NCBI RefSeq assembly: GCF_008806385.1
Contig: NZ_VZZK01000009.1
Span: forward strand, 155,062-219,061
Length of the DNA stretch: 64,000 nucleotides
Reading direction: 5' to 3'
DNA from: Methylobacterium soli
GTDB lineage: Bacteria; Pseudomonadota; Alphaproteobacteria; Rhizobiales; Beijerinckiaceae
The notes beneath the pieces were generated by a model that was not told the DNA's origin, ran no database searches, and saw only the letters and a list, made by a program, of their open reading frames with translations. Within the stretch, counting starts at the first letter, position 1, and the number at the start of each line of letters is the position of its first letter. The position numbers were made by a program, and so were the translations under genes. Positions 16,801 through 24,421 of the stretch are shown here, in pieces.

Positions 16801-19359
16801 GTGGTTACTGCCACCCTCACCCTGGCTAACCCGGCCGCTGGCACGCTTAGCGGCGTGGGCACAGGCGTAGAGGGTGTCTACACGGTCTCCGGCAGCGTCG
16901 CCCAGGTCAACACCGCCCTGGCTGCTCTCGCTTTCGCGCCCGCGACCAACAACGATCTCGACACCACGATCAGCGTGTCGATCAGCGACGGTGAGGCTCC
17001 GGCGATCACCGGCACGATCACCCTCGATGTCACGCCGGTCAACGATGCACCCACGGCTACGAACAGCCTGACCCAGACCGTGACCTACACGGAAGGGGAC
17101 GCGAGCGTGGCGATCGATGACATCGTGGTCACCGATTTGGACGCAGGTGAGGTGGTTACTGCCACCCTCACCCTGGCTAACCCGGCCGCTGGCAGCCTCA
17201 GCGGCGTGGGCACGGGCACTGACGGCGTCTACACGGTCTCCGGCAGCGTCGCCCAGGTCAACACGGCCCTGGCTGCTCTCGCTTTCGCGCCCGCGACCAA
17301 CAACGACCTCGACACCACAATCGGCGTATCGATCAGCGACGGTGAAGCCCCGGCGATTACCGGCACGATCACCCTCGATGTCACCCCCGTCAACGACGCG
17401 CCGGCGCTCACCTTGGCGACGACGGGCACGGCTATCGAGGGGCAAGCAACGGTCATCGACGCCAACGCTGCAATCAGCGACGTGGAGCTTGACGCGCTGG
17501 CTGATACCAACGGCAACTACAACGGCACAACGCTCACAGTGAGCCGCCAGGGTGGCGCCGATCCGCAAGATGTGTTCGGCGTCGGCGGCGGCTACTACAT
17601 CGCAGATGGACAGCTCCTCAACCCTGAGGGCGATCCGATCGCCAACGTCACCAACGGCAACGGAACGCTCACGATCGCGTTCGGCGGCCACGCGACTATG
17701 GTCACAAACGCGACCGTCAACGCCGTTCTGCGCGGTCTGACCTACGAGAACACCGACCCCGCCCCACCCAACACGGTGACGCTTGCCTACACCTTCTCGG
17801 ACGGCAACGATGGCACAGCCGCAGAGCAGGGCGCAGGCGGTCCGCAGACCGCGACCGCGACCACCACGCTCACTATCGGCGAGATCAATGACGTGCCGGT
17901 GGTCACTGGCGAGACGCTAACACCGATTGCCGAAGACTCGGGTGTGCGCACGATTTCGTTCGCTAGCCTGCTAGCCAACGACACGGCCGGTCCCGCGAAC
18001 GAGAGCGACCAGAGTTTGACCATCACGGCCCTCAGCAATGTGGTGGGCGGTACCGCCGCGATCCGCGGCACTGATGTTTTGTTCACTCCAGACACCGACT
18101 TCAACGGTCGAGCCAGCTTCACCTATACCGTCACCGATAACGGTACGACGAACGGGGTGGACGATCCGCTGTCCAGCACTGCCATCGCCTCCTTCGCCAT
18201 CGAGGCAGTCAACGACGTTCCAGTGCTCAGCGGCGACAGGACGCTCTCGGTTCAGCGTGCGGGCACGGTCGTGCTCACCCAAGCTGACTTGACCGCAAGC
18301 GATCCCGACACCCTTGATGGCCAGCTCATCTACACGGTCATCGGCACCACTCGCGGCAGCGTGCTCCTGGACGGCAACGTGGCCTCACGCTTCACACAGG
18401 CCGATCTGGACGGTGGCGACGTTAGTTTCCAGCAGGACGGCAGCTCGGACACGGCTGCTGGTTTCACCGTCACGCTCAGCGACGGTTTCGCGACCCTCGA
18501 TCCTGCGACGGTGAGCGCCATCGTAGCTCTCGATCCCCCCGATGAAGGAGGGCCTTCGCCGAAGCCCGATCCCACGCAATTTGGCGCTGTCGAGACTAAC
18601 GCAGCTAGCCAGCCGGGCGGCGTGTACGCACTCTACGAGGCTCTGCTCGACCGCGCTCCCGACCCGCTCGGGTTGGAGGGCTTCACCGCCGCGTTGGAAG
18701 CCGGAGCGAGCCTCAAGGACGTGGCGAACGTGATATTGCTGTCGCCCGAGTACGGCGAAGCTGCAGCAAGCACCGACACCTTCATCTATGATCTCTACAG
18801 TAATCTGCTGAACCGTTCCCCTGAAGCTGCTGGGTTGGAATTCTTCACCAGCGAGCTCAACGCAGGCGTCAGCCGAGCAGAAGTGGCGGTGCAGATTGCC
18901 ACCTCGACCGAGGCACAATCCGTTCTTCGGCCAATCTTCGAAGCTGGTGTGTTCGTGCCGGATGCAGACGAGGCAGCGGTCGCGCGGTTGTACTACGGCA
19001 TCCTCGGGCGGACGCCGGAGGCGGGCGGGCTTCAAAGCTTCACGGCTGGTGTGGAGCAGGCCGGAGCGACGGGTGGCTCGGCGGGAGCAGGGCAGGCGCT
19101 CTCAGCGGTGGCGAGTGCGATGCTGTCGTCTGGTGAATACCTGTTCGGACACGCTGGCCAGTCCGATGCGGATTTTGTGAACTCGCTTTATGAGCAAGCG
19201 CTTGGGCGTGATGCGGAGGCAAGCGGTTTGCAGGGCTGGACGGACGCGCTGACGCATGGCGCGAGTCGAGCGGACGTTGCTCTCAGCATTGCGCAGAGTC
19301 CCGAAGCTCAGGTGCACCTGAGCAGTCAGATCGAGTCTGGGTACTTGATCTTCGGGTAG
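13864..19359 (+). CDS. Giant repeat-rich adhesin with cadherin/Ig-like modules and DUF4214 C-terminus
   Basis: A 1831-residue protein from the GTG at 13864, which has GAGGGGAG upstream. An in-frame TTG at 13756 coincides with a -35-like box and is less likely. Residues 1-~390 form repeated WD/kelch-like propeller blades (SLPNGNLVVAWTQ type). Then come about ten ~100-residue Ig/cadherin-like modules of the VCBS/Bap type (VDEDSGVTIVDVLANDS, TDFNGTTSFGYTVSDGNGG, VNAVNDAPT linkers). The last ~270 residues hold four to five DUF4214 repeats (ALYEALLDRAPDPLGLEGF type). There is no N-terminal signal peptide, which fits type I secretion, but no transporter genes are nearby. The 5' third is AT-richer than the host DNA. 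Confidence 0.85.
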   Translation: MAAGTSFQIPTSDAGDSRDRSGSLAHLPNGYTVAAYSHDSDDRQGNPSGLGIRIIGSDGSPIGAEFIDAVGGGSVYDPQVAAIDSSHFAVVWCDYSGSTPQQYGAIYTVTGSTVTAGAVRQISASPLSDNGSAASVASLPNGNLVVAWTQYASDFTSAQVVARTFDPGLNPLSAEVQVSETAQPSPTGVQVATQGNNVVVAWSQNQLDSKVHTLAYEFSVNNDGTVPALAPNDKDISVGSSLRDVAFLANGDVLVVYNGDGPTSGGLDASDTLSAKIYGPGLSGSPSAFAVSANVGNTGTSTAQAVAFANGGFGVYWAQGTSGDPQNLDLYHRVYDNDYVATSAPLLVHPTTPNDDERSPQASVDENGNVIVLWEPNSNTLYGIYLANQDPDMVVNVAPTAENDTLTVDEDSGVTIVDVLANDSSAPDTGETLTVTTVTQPASGGSVTLTGGVVRFTPGTDFNGTTSFGYTVSDGNGGTDTATVNVTVNAVNDAPTLSLSQTSDTLAENADTSARMKLADITVLDADSGTNTVALTGESSDRFEIYDGALYLKAGASLDFETAQSLSVTVSVDDATINGTTPEDSETFTLTVTDANDVPVTTGLTSTLTLNEDGPATALFTTPPTVSDGDSEGLDVTLTLADPSAGRLTGPGLSAPGIPGVYYLSGSPAGTAALLAAVRFEAAANFNGETSVQVVVSDRDSTVSQPSGTVSITVNAVNDAPTATNLTQPLTVQEDAAATPLFTDAPTIVDIDSAVVTATLTLADTAAGSLTGAGVDVNGAYTITGAPAAVAAALANVSFLAEANYSGSTSVAVAIDDSQNGPQGTNPTGTISVTVNAVNDAPTLSLSQNSDTLAENADTSARMKLADITVLDADSGTNTVALTGESSDRFEIYDGALYLKAGASLDFETDQSLTVTVSVDDATINGTTPEDSKTFTLTLTDVNDAPTATSNLTQTVTYTEGDASVAIDDIVVTDLDAGEVVTATLTLANPAAGTLSGVGTGVEGVYTVSGSVAQVNTALAALAFAPATNNDLDTTISVSISDGEAPAITGTITLDVTPVNDAPTATNSLTQTVTYTEGDASVAIDDIVVTDLDAGEVVTATLTLANPAAGSLSGVGTGTDGVYTVSGSVAQVNTALAALAFAPATNNDLDTTIGVSISDGEAPAITGTITLDVTPVNDAPALTLATTGTAIEGQATVIDANAAISDVELDALADTNGNYNGTTLTVSRQGGADPQDVFGVGGGYYIADGQLLNPEGDPIANVTNGNGTLTIAFGGHATMVTNATVNAVLRGLTYENTDPAPPNTVTLAYTFSDGNDGTAAEQGAGGPQTATATTTLTIGEINDVPVVTGETLTPIAEDSGVRTISFASLLANDTAGPANESDQSLTITALSNVVGGTAAIRGTDVLFTPDTDFNGRASFTYTVTDNGTTNGVDDPLSSTAIASFAIEAVNDVPVLSGDRTLSVQRAGTVVLTQADLTASDPDTLDGQLIYTVIGTTRGSVLLDGNVASRFTQADLDGGDVSFQQDGSSDTAAGFTVTLSDGFATLDPATVSAIVALDPPDEGGPSPKPDPTQFGAVETNAASQPGGVYALYEALLDRAPDPLGLEGFTAALEAGASLKDVANVILLSPEYGEAAASTDTFIYDLYSNLLNRSPEAAGLEFFTSELNAGVSRAEVAVQIATSTEAQSVLRPIFEAGVFVPDADEAAVARLYYGILGRTPEAGGLQSFTAGVEQAGATGGSAGAGQALSAVASAMLSSGEYLFGHAGQSDADFVNSLYEQALGRDAEASGLQGWTDALTHGASRADVALSIAQSPEAQVHLSSQIESGYLIFG
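15430..15550 (+). repeat. 121-bp exact repeat, copy 1 (copy 2 at 16471-16591)
   Basis: Two Ig-like modules of the adhesin, 1041 bp apart, share this stretch base for base, while their flanks differ at many silent positions. This suggests recent gene conversion or recombination between modules. Confidence 0.9.
16690..17391 (+). repeat. Tandem 351-bp module duplication in the adhesin
   Basis: Units 16690-17040 and 17041-17391 each encode a 117-residue module starting NDAPTAT. They differ at only a handful of residues (TSNL/TNSL, GTL/GSL, VEG/TDG, TIS/TIG). A recent tandem duplication is likely. Confidence 0.92.
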
Positions 19360-19386
19360 AGCCGAGGCTGTTACATTCTTCAACGT

Positions 19387-19414
19387 GGAAGGCTGCGAAA
19401 AATCGCAGCCTTCC
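19387..19414. terminator. Bidirectional hairpin between adhesin and umuC
   Basis: A perfect 12-bp stem GGAAGGCTGCGA / TCGCAGCCTTCC with a 4-base A loop lies between the convergent ends of the adhesin (19359) and umuC (19427). Confidence 0.7.
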
Positions 19415-19426
19415 CTCACCTAAATC

Positions 19427-20719
19427 TTAGTAGGCCTGTGCTGTTGGTAGCTCAGCAAGTTGGGTCGTGTAGCGCGGCGTGCGCATCTCAAACTTCGTGC
19501 TCCAGGCGCGCTTCTCCTCCAGGCCGGCTCTGGCAGGAACCACGCTGCCGCGCCCAAATCGCACGTTGCAGGTGTCGATCGCAGCCATCAGCGGACCGGA
19601 GCGCTCCCGGTCGAGCTGTCCGATCAGCGCCCGCGGGCTGGTCTCCAACAACATGAGGTCCGTCGTCACCACGCCGGCCTTGCTGTAGCGCCAGGGCCGC
19701 TCGCCAGGCTCGCGCCACGTCTTCTCGACACCAAGCCGCGCCGCCTTGATCAGCGCCAGCGTGTCGTTCGTCGCTTCGGGCAGCGTGACGGTGGTCGAGA
19801 CCGAGCGCATCGGCTCGCCGCGATCATGCTCGCTCGTGTGATAGAAGACGCTGACGTGGTTGGTGCCGAGCCCTCCCCGCCGCAGCTTCTCGCCGAGCCG
19901 CGTCGCGTGCGCCGCGACTGCCTGTTCCAGCGTAGCGCGATCCTCAATGCGCTTGGAGAACGAGCGGGTGACCGCACAACCCTTGCGCTGAGCCGGCAGC
20001 AGTTCGAGCGGCAGGCAGGCGAGGCCGCGCAGCTCATGGATGATGCGCTCGCCCACCACCGTCATCGCCTTGCGGACCGGGCGCGGGTCGAGATCGCGCA
20101 GGTCTGCCACCGTATCGACGCCCATGGCTTCAAGCTTCGCGAGCGAGGCGCGCCCGATGCCCCAGACTTCGCCGACATGGACGCGACAGAGCCAGGCCGC
20201 CCGCTCATCCTCGTCCGAGAGGTCGCAGACGCCGCCGAGCTCGGGGATGCTCTTGGCGATGTGGTTGGCGAGCTTGGCCAGCGTCTTGGTCGGGCCGATG
20301 CCGACGCAGGTCGGGATGCCGGTCCAGGCTCTCACCGTGGCGCGCAGATCGCGGGCGAGTTCCAGGCGCTCACGCTCGCGCACGTCCGAGAGGTCGAGGA
20401 AGCTCTCGTCGATCGAGTAGATTTCCACCCGCGGTGAAAAGTCCCGGTAGACCGCGTTGGTGCGGGCCGACATGTCGCCATACAGCGTGTAGTTCGAGGA
20501 AAATACGCGCACGCCCTGGCGCCGGCATAGGTCGCGGATCTTGAAGTAGGGCTCGCCCATGCGGATCCCGAGCGCCTTGGCCTCGGCCGTTCGGGCGATG
20601 GCACAGCCATCGTTGTTGGACAGCACGATCACCGGCACGGCCGCGAGCTTCGGATCGAACACCCGCTCGCAGGAGCAGTAGAAGCTGTTGCCGTCGATCA
20701 GCGCGATGGCGCGGCTCAT
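19427..20719 (-). CDS. umuC: UmuC-type Y-family DNA polymerase V catalytic subunit
   Basis: A 430-residue translesion polymerase. The N-terminal [19 protein letters not shown] gives the first catalytic Asp and the steric-gate region. [19 protein letters not shown] is typical of UmuC, and [12 protein letters not shown] carries the second catalytic Asp-Glu pair. An HhH region ([16 protein letters not shown]) and the C-terminal little-finger domain complete it. It works with the processed UmuD dimer and RecA to copy damaged DNA. The start overlaps the umuD stop by four bases (ATGA), so translation is coupled. An SOS box lies upstream of umuD. Confidence 0.93.
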   Translation of the reverse strand: MSRAIALIDGNSFYCSCERVFDPKLAAVPVIVLSNNDGCAIARTAEAKALGIRMGEPYFKIRDLCRRQGVRVFSSNYTLYGDMSARTNAVYRDFSPRVEIYSIDESFLDLSDVRERERLELARDLRATVRAWTGIPTCVGIGPTKTLAKLANHIAKSIPELGGVCDLSDEDERAAWLCRVHVGEVWGIGRASLAKLEAMGVDTVADLRDLDPRPVRKAMTVVGERIIHELRGLACLPLELLPAQRKGCAVTRSFSKRIEDRATLEQAVAAHATRLGEKLRRGGLGTNHVSVFYHTSEHDRGEPMRSVSTTVTLPEATNDTLALIKAARLGVEKTWREPGERPWRYSKAGVVTTDLMLLETSPRALIGQLDRERSGPLMAAIDTCNVRFGRGSVVPARAGLEEKRAWSTKFEMRTPRYTTQLAELPTAQAY

Positions 20720-21171
20720 CGCACGAGCCCGGCGCGGGCGATGTGCCAGCGGATCGAGAAGCGCACGACGCCCCAGATCTCGCCGTCGGCCATCTCCTCG
20801 ACCGCGAAGGCGGGCAGGTCTGGGTTGTCGAAGGCGAGGCGTGCGACGTTGCCGTCGATGACGAGGCGCTTGATCGACATCTCACCGTCGATCGCCGCGA
20901 CCACGACGCTGCCGTGCCCGGCCTTGAGGCTACGGTCCACTACGGCGAGGTCACGGTCGAAGATGCCGGCGCCGCGCATACTGTCGCCGGAGATGTTCCA
21001 GGCGAAGGTTGCGGGTGGGTTCGGCGCGAGCCAGCGCGGCAGCTCCAGCGCGCCTTCCAGGAAGTCGTCGGCCGGCGAGGGAAAGCCGGCGCAGAGGCAC
21101 TGGCCCAGGATGGGGATGTGGACAAGCGCTCCCGAGCCCGCGGCCAATTCGCCGATCCGATAGACGTCCAC
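20716..21171 (-). CDS. umuD: UmuD-type S24 (LexA-fold) self-cleaving protein
   Basis: A 151-residue protein. It has the auto-cleavage site Ala-Gly in [11 protein letters not shown], the catalytic Ser in the GDSM block and the catalytic Lys in DGEMSIKRL. RecA filaments trigger self-cleavage to UmuD', which forms Pol V with UmuC. I chose the GTG at 21171 (VDVYRIGEL, behind GGGGCGAGG) rather than the TTG at 21198, because the TTG lies inside the SOS operator at 21189-21203. Confidence 0.9.
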   Translation of the reverse strand: MDVYRIGELAAGSGALVHIPILGQCLCAGFPSPADDFLEGALELPRWLAPNPPATFAWNISGDSMRGAGIFDRDLAVVDRSLKAGHGSVVVAAIDGEMSIKRLVIDGNVARLAFDNPDLPAFAVEEMADGEIWGVVRFSIRWHIARAGLVR

Positions 21172-21188
21172 GCCTCGCCCCGGTACGA

Positions 21189-21203
21189 GAACAGACAAAG
21201 AAC
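21189..21203 (-). promoter_or_regulatory. SOS (LexA) box upstream of umuDC
   Basis: GAAC-AGACAAA-GAAC read on the plus strand is an exact match to the alphaproteobacterial LexA consensus GAACN7GAAC (GTTCN7GTTC on the minus strand). Its edge is 18 bases upstream of the umuD GTG. It could also influence the divergent gene at 21292. Confidence 0.85.
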
Positions 21204-21291
21204 AAACACTATGGGCCTGCCAGCTTCAATCCGGCCCAGCGAGCGATCGCGCGAGCCTGTGCATGCCTGTGGACAGCGTTGAGGAAAGCGA

Positions 21292-21540
21292 ATGCCTGCC
21301 GATCGTTACCGCTTTCACTGCACCGATGGTCGGCACGCGGTTTTTGATCGGACCGGCAAGCGGGTGGCCGATCCGCTGCTAATCTGGGGTCACGCCGAGC
21401 GCGTCGCGCGCGAGGTCATTCAGAGCTGCGGCGGCCGCCTCGATTGGGCGGGTTGGATCGTCGACGTTCACGACAGCAAGGGCCGACACGTCGGCACGCT
21501 GGATTTCAAGGATGTGCGCGACGAGCGCCAAGCGGCTTAG
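21292..21540 (+). CDS. DUF6894 family protein
   Basis: An 82-residue protein with the family pattern: MPADRYRFHCTDG at the start, a D-x-x-G turn (FDRTGKRVAD), an alpha helix (HAERVAREVIQSC) and a final strand pair (WIVDVHDSKGRHVGTLDF). The function is unknown, and such genes are abundant in Methylobacterium. The upstream region is shared with umuDC. Confidence 0.75.
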   Translation: MPADRYRFHCTDGRHAVFDRTGKRVADPLLIWGHAERVAREVIQSCGGRLDWAGWIVDVHDSKGRHVGTLDFKDVRDERQAA

Positions 21541-21551
21541 GGACAGCGATC

Positions 21552-21806
21552 ATGGGTATGAAGACGACTTTCCTGGTGCAGACGTTCGTGATCAAACGGA
21601 AGAGGCTCGGTCCGGGCGAGCGGCAGCTCGCACCGACGGAGAGCGGAGCGCTGAAGCGCGCCGAGGCCATGGCCGGCCGGAACCCCGGCACCGCCGCGCT
21701 CCGGATCGTAGCCGACGACGAGACGGGCGAGCTGGAGAGCGCGACGATCCTCGGTCAGTTCGGAGAGGTGCCGGATGATTTCGCGGAGGGGCTAACCGGC
21801 GGCTGA
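21552..21806 (+). CDS. Hypothetical protein
   Basis: An 84-residue protein from the ATG at 21552 (AGGGACAGCG upstream), only 11 bases after the DUF6894 gene, so probably co-transcribed. The sequence is beta-rich then helical (TTFLVQTFVIKRKRL, SGALKRAEAMAGRNPG), with an acidic C-terminal half. I know no family for it. Confidence 0.6.
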   Translation: MGMKTTFLVQTFVIKRKRLGPGERQLAPTESGALKRAEAMAGRNPGTAALRIVADDETGELESATILGQFGEVPDDFAEGLTGG

Positions 21807-21933
21807 GGGCGGCAGCAGGCAGGGCGACAGGATGGCCTTCAGGCCGAAATCCGCAGCGAAGACAAAGGGCGCGAAGTTGGTATCGGCTGCTCATGCACTT
21901 GAACCTTAACCACTGTCCCGCGACGATGGCCGC

Positions 21934-22578
21934 ATGTGCAACCTCTACAGCCTGAACAAAGGCCAGGACGCCATCCGCAAGGCGTTCGGCCTTACGGAGG
22001 ACCGAACCGGCAACTTGCCGCCGCTACCCGGGATCTTTCCCGATCAGATGGCGCCGGTGGTGCGCCGGCGCGATGCCGGACGTGAGCTTAGCATGATGCG
22101 CTGGGGCTTCCCGCCTCCGCCGAAGGTCGGCACGCAGCCGGTCACGAACGTCCGCAACGTCGCCTCGCCCTACTGGCGGCCGTGGCTGAAGCCGGAGCAC
22201 CGCTGCCTCGTGCCGGTCTCAGCCTTCAGCGAGTACGCCGACACCAAGCCGAAGAAGACGCCGGTGTGGTTCGCTCTCGACGATGATCGCCCGCTATTCG
22301 CCTTTGCCGGCATCTGGCGCCCGTGGACGGGCGTGCGCGGGCCGAAGCGCGACGAGCCGGTCGAGGAGGAGCACCGGCTTTACAGCTTCCTTACGACCGA
22401 GGCGAACGGCGTGGTTGGCCCGGTGCACCCCAAGGCCATGCCGGTGCTGCTGACCACCGAGGACGAGTGGAGCGCGTGGCTCGAGGCGCCGGCCGAGGAG
22501 GCGCTGAAGCTGCAGCGGCCGTTGCCCGATGCGATGATGAAGGTCGTCGCGCGGGGTGAGCGGCGGGACGTGGGCTGA
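21934..22578 (+). CDS. SOS response-associated (SRAP/YedK-HMCES) DNA-protein crosslinking protein
   Basis: A 214-residue SRAP domain protein. The catalytic Cys2 (MCNLYSLN) forms a thiazolidine crosslink with abasic sites. RWGFPPPP, NVRNVASPYWRPWL (the Asn and Arg of the active site) and RCLVPVSAFSEY (the conserved Glu region) are all present, and the active-site His is in the C-terminal PVHPKAMPVLL block. It protects abasic sites in single-stranded DNA. Its position next to umuDC fits a DNA-damage cluster. No SOS box was noticed directly upstream. Confidence 0.9.
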   Translation: MCNLYSLNKGQDAIRKAFGLTEDRTGNLPPLPGIFPDQMAPVVRRRDAGRELSMMRWGFPPPPKVGTQPVTNVRNVASPYWRPWLKPEHRCLVPVSAFSEYADTKPKKTPVWFALDDDRPLFAFAGIWRPWTGVRGPKRDEPVEEEHRLYSFLTTEANGVVGPVHPKAMPVLLTTEDEWSAWLEAPAEEALKLQRPLPDAMMKVVARGERRDVG

Positions 22579-22641
22579 CCCGAGCTACCGGAACATCATC
22601 TCCGGCGCCTCGTTGAGGCCGCACGGAAAGGGAGATGAGAC

Positions 22642-22884
22642 ATGGTAGACGCCGACCAGATTCGGGAACATGCGACCGTCGTTGGTTCGGACGGCGAGCA
22701 CGTCGGCACCGTCGATCACGTCAACGGTGGCGAGATCAAGCTGACGAAGAGCGATGCGGAGGCGGGCGGGCTGCACCACTACATACCCCTGGACTTCGTG
22801 CAGTCGGTCGAGGGCGATCAGGTCCGCCTTAGCAAGCCGGCTGACGAGGTGAAGCGGGAGTGGAGCACTTCCGGCGCGGCATAG
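22642..22884 (+). CDS. DUF2171 family protein
   Basis: An 80-residue protein. The PRC-barrel-like pattern VVGSDGEHVGTVDHVNGGEIKL and HHYIPLDFV are typical of DUF2171. The function is unknown, and these genes are common in Methylobacterium. The start at 22642 is preceded by GGGAGATGAGAC. Confidence 0.8.
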   Translation: MVDADQIREHATVVGSDGEHVGTVDHVNGGEIKLTKSDAEAGGLHHYIPLDFVQSVEGDQVRLSKPADEVKREWSTSGAA

Positions 22885-23223
22885 CCTGCACCGCCCACTC
22901 TGCTTGCCATCAGCAAGCGCGGTTGGCGCCAAGAAGCGGACCGAGCCAACGTTCGAGGAAGACCCGGCCCGCCTGTCCGACCGCAAGGGGGAAGGATTCG
23001 CGGGCAGACGCTGGATGATGGGAGCGGCGCAGTTAGCGGGTCGTTACCGCCGCCGGGTTCAGTACCAGCACCCCAGGCATGACGAAGCCCACGCGGCGAG
23101 GCCGGCCGGATGAGGCGGCAAGCGGATTGCGACCTATCCGGGTTGATCGGCACAGTGGGGAACCGGAACTACGCCCTGGCCGGAGGGATAGCAGGATGAG
23201 TGCATAGGACCCTGCTTGACGCC
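22885..23223. other. Gene-free stretch
   Basis: Nothing convincing is coded here. A 17-base sequence TGACGAAGCCC(A/G)CGCGG at 23080-23096 recurs at 23400-23416, on either side of the short gene at 23224. Confidence 0.5.
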
Positions 23224-23358
23224 ATGGCCCCCTACCTCCGCGCTGTCATCGCCGTCGCCCTCGTTGCGGTCATCCTCGCGCTCCTGGCCACGTATCTCCG
23301 CACCGGACCGATGAAGAGCACCTTGGAAGATCCGCCCGCGAAGACGGGGACACCCTGA
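23224..23358 (+). CDS. Small single-pass membrane protein
   Basis: A 44-residue frame too short for most callers. One transmembrane helix (AVIAVALVAVILALLATYL) is followed by a polar tail ending KTGTP. The ribosome site is weak, so expression is uncertain. Confidence 0.4.
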   Translation: MAPYLRAVIAVALVAVILALLATYLRTGPMKSTLEDPPAKTGTP

Positions 23359-23523
23359 GGTGCGGCTGGCTGTCCTCCGCTCAGATGCCAGCCCAGACGT
23401 GACGAAGCCCGCGCGGTGGGTGCCGATAGGGCTAAAGGGTGAGCACGGCGGATATTAGAAGCGACAACAGCGCGAATAACTGAGGGAAAAAGCGCGAATG
23501 AGCCTCATGCCACTATTTTTTCC

Positions 23524-23982
23524 TCAAATATCCTGACTAGGCGCTCCATTCGATGCGGATGTCATTATCTGTAGTGCGCCTAATCTTATTGTCCCGTCTT
23601 CAGTTTCGCAACGAACGCGTAGCAAACCAGGCGAGCTAATGACGAATGGAGAAAGAACGAACTGCGCTTGAGTACTTATTACTCTATTACTGTCTTTTAC
23701 GACCGGTTGACTGTTGACATAGGTAGCCTGCTCTTCAGGCGACGGGAGCCCGGGACTCATTTCCGCAATAACGTCTTCATTCATAAAGATTTTGAAATTC
23801 GTTTTTTCTATTGGCCTTGTGGATACTCTTATCAAGAAAGCGCTAATGCACAATCTGACTAAAGTAACTGGAAATTGATCCGCAACGACCATCCCGCCTT
23901 GATAGCACCCAACATACGTGAGTTTGTTTCCAACTTCATGCCGGATGTCATCGGAAAAAATTGAGTATCCAAATGTTTCCAT
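23524..23982 (-). CDS. DUF6941-like protein in a toxin/antitoxin-like operon
   Basis: A 152-residue protein. FSDDIRHEVGNKLTYVGCYQGG, then FPVTLVRLCISAFL, resembles DUF6941 proteins, which are small beta-rich proteins of unknown function. The GC content is visibly lower than in the host genes. It begins 4 bases after the XRE gene, on the same strand, and is the last gene of the operon 24887 to 23524. Confidence 0.6.
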   Translation of the reverse strand: METFGYSIFSDDIRHEVGNKLTYVGCYQGGMVVADQFPVTLVRLCISAFLIRVSTRPIEKTNFKIFMNEDVIAEMSPGLPSPEEQATYVNSQPVVKDSNRVISTQAQFVLSPFVISSPGLLRVRCETEDGTIRLGALQIMTSASNGAPSQDI

Positions 23983-23986
23983 TTGC

Positions 23987-24421
23987 CTAGTCCACTCCGA
24001 CGCTCACACTCGCTGCGGGCCTGCCTGTTGTGGACTCGCCACTAGCCACACTAGAAAAAGCAGATGTCCCACTTGAGTTGAGGCCTTTTACAAGCACAGG
24101 CCTTGCAGGCCCCGTTGACATCGCGCCGGTAAAATAGTTAACTTCTTTAGTTTGCTCAGGCTTTGATAATGAAAACTCAATATCTCGATCAAGGGCCCAT
24201 GCAAGCTCCGCCACCGACCTCAGCGTTAAATTCGCTTCGCCGCTCAATTGACGATTAATCACGGATCGATTAACGCCAAGTTTGGTCGCGAGCTTTTGTT
24301 GGTTAAGGCCAGAGCTCTCCCTCTCCTCAACAACAGCTTTCTGCAGCTCATTTCTAACTCGCGTGATGAAGCGCGCGGCTTTGCGGCCGCGGCTGCCTAC
24401 ATCAAATCGAAATGACGTCAT
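23987..24421 (-). CDS. XRE-family helix-turn-helix protein (antitoxin-like)
   Basis: A 144-residue protein. Residues ~36-85 form a helix-turn-helix of the Cro/C1 type (LNQQKLATKLGVNRSVINRQL). The N-terminal helix is basic (GRKAARFITRVRNEL) and the C-terminal ~50 residues are Ser/Gly-rich and probably disordered. The gene overlaps the 3' end of the toxin-like gene by 20 bases. The arrangement, with regulator after a RelE/HigB-like protein, fits a HigBA-type toxin-antitoxin pair. It may autoregulate the operon. Confidence 0.7.
   Translation of the reverse strand: MTSFRFDVGSRGRKAARFITRVRNELQKAVVEERESSGLNQQKLATKLGVNRSVINRQLSGEANLTLRSVAELAWALDRDIEFSLSKPEQTKEVNYFTGAMSTGPARPVLVKGLNSSGTSAFSSVASGESTTGRPAASVSVGVD

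Noticed and set aside
16441..17691. 416-codon minus-strand frame within the adhesin repeats
   Set aside because: It arises from the periodic repeat DNA and has no ribosome site or known domain.
22818..23153. Minus-strand frame in the gap after the DUF2171 gene
   Set aside because: No ribosome site, no family likeness, and its end lies antisense to the DUF2171 gene.
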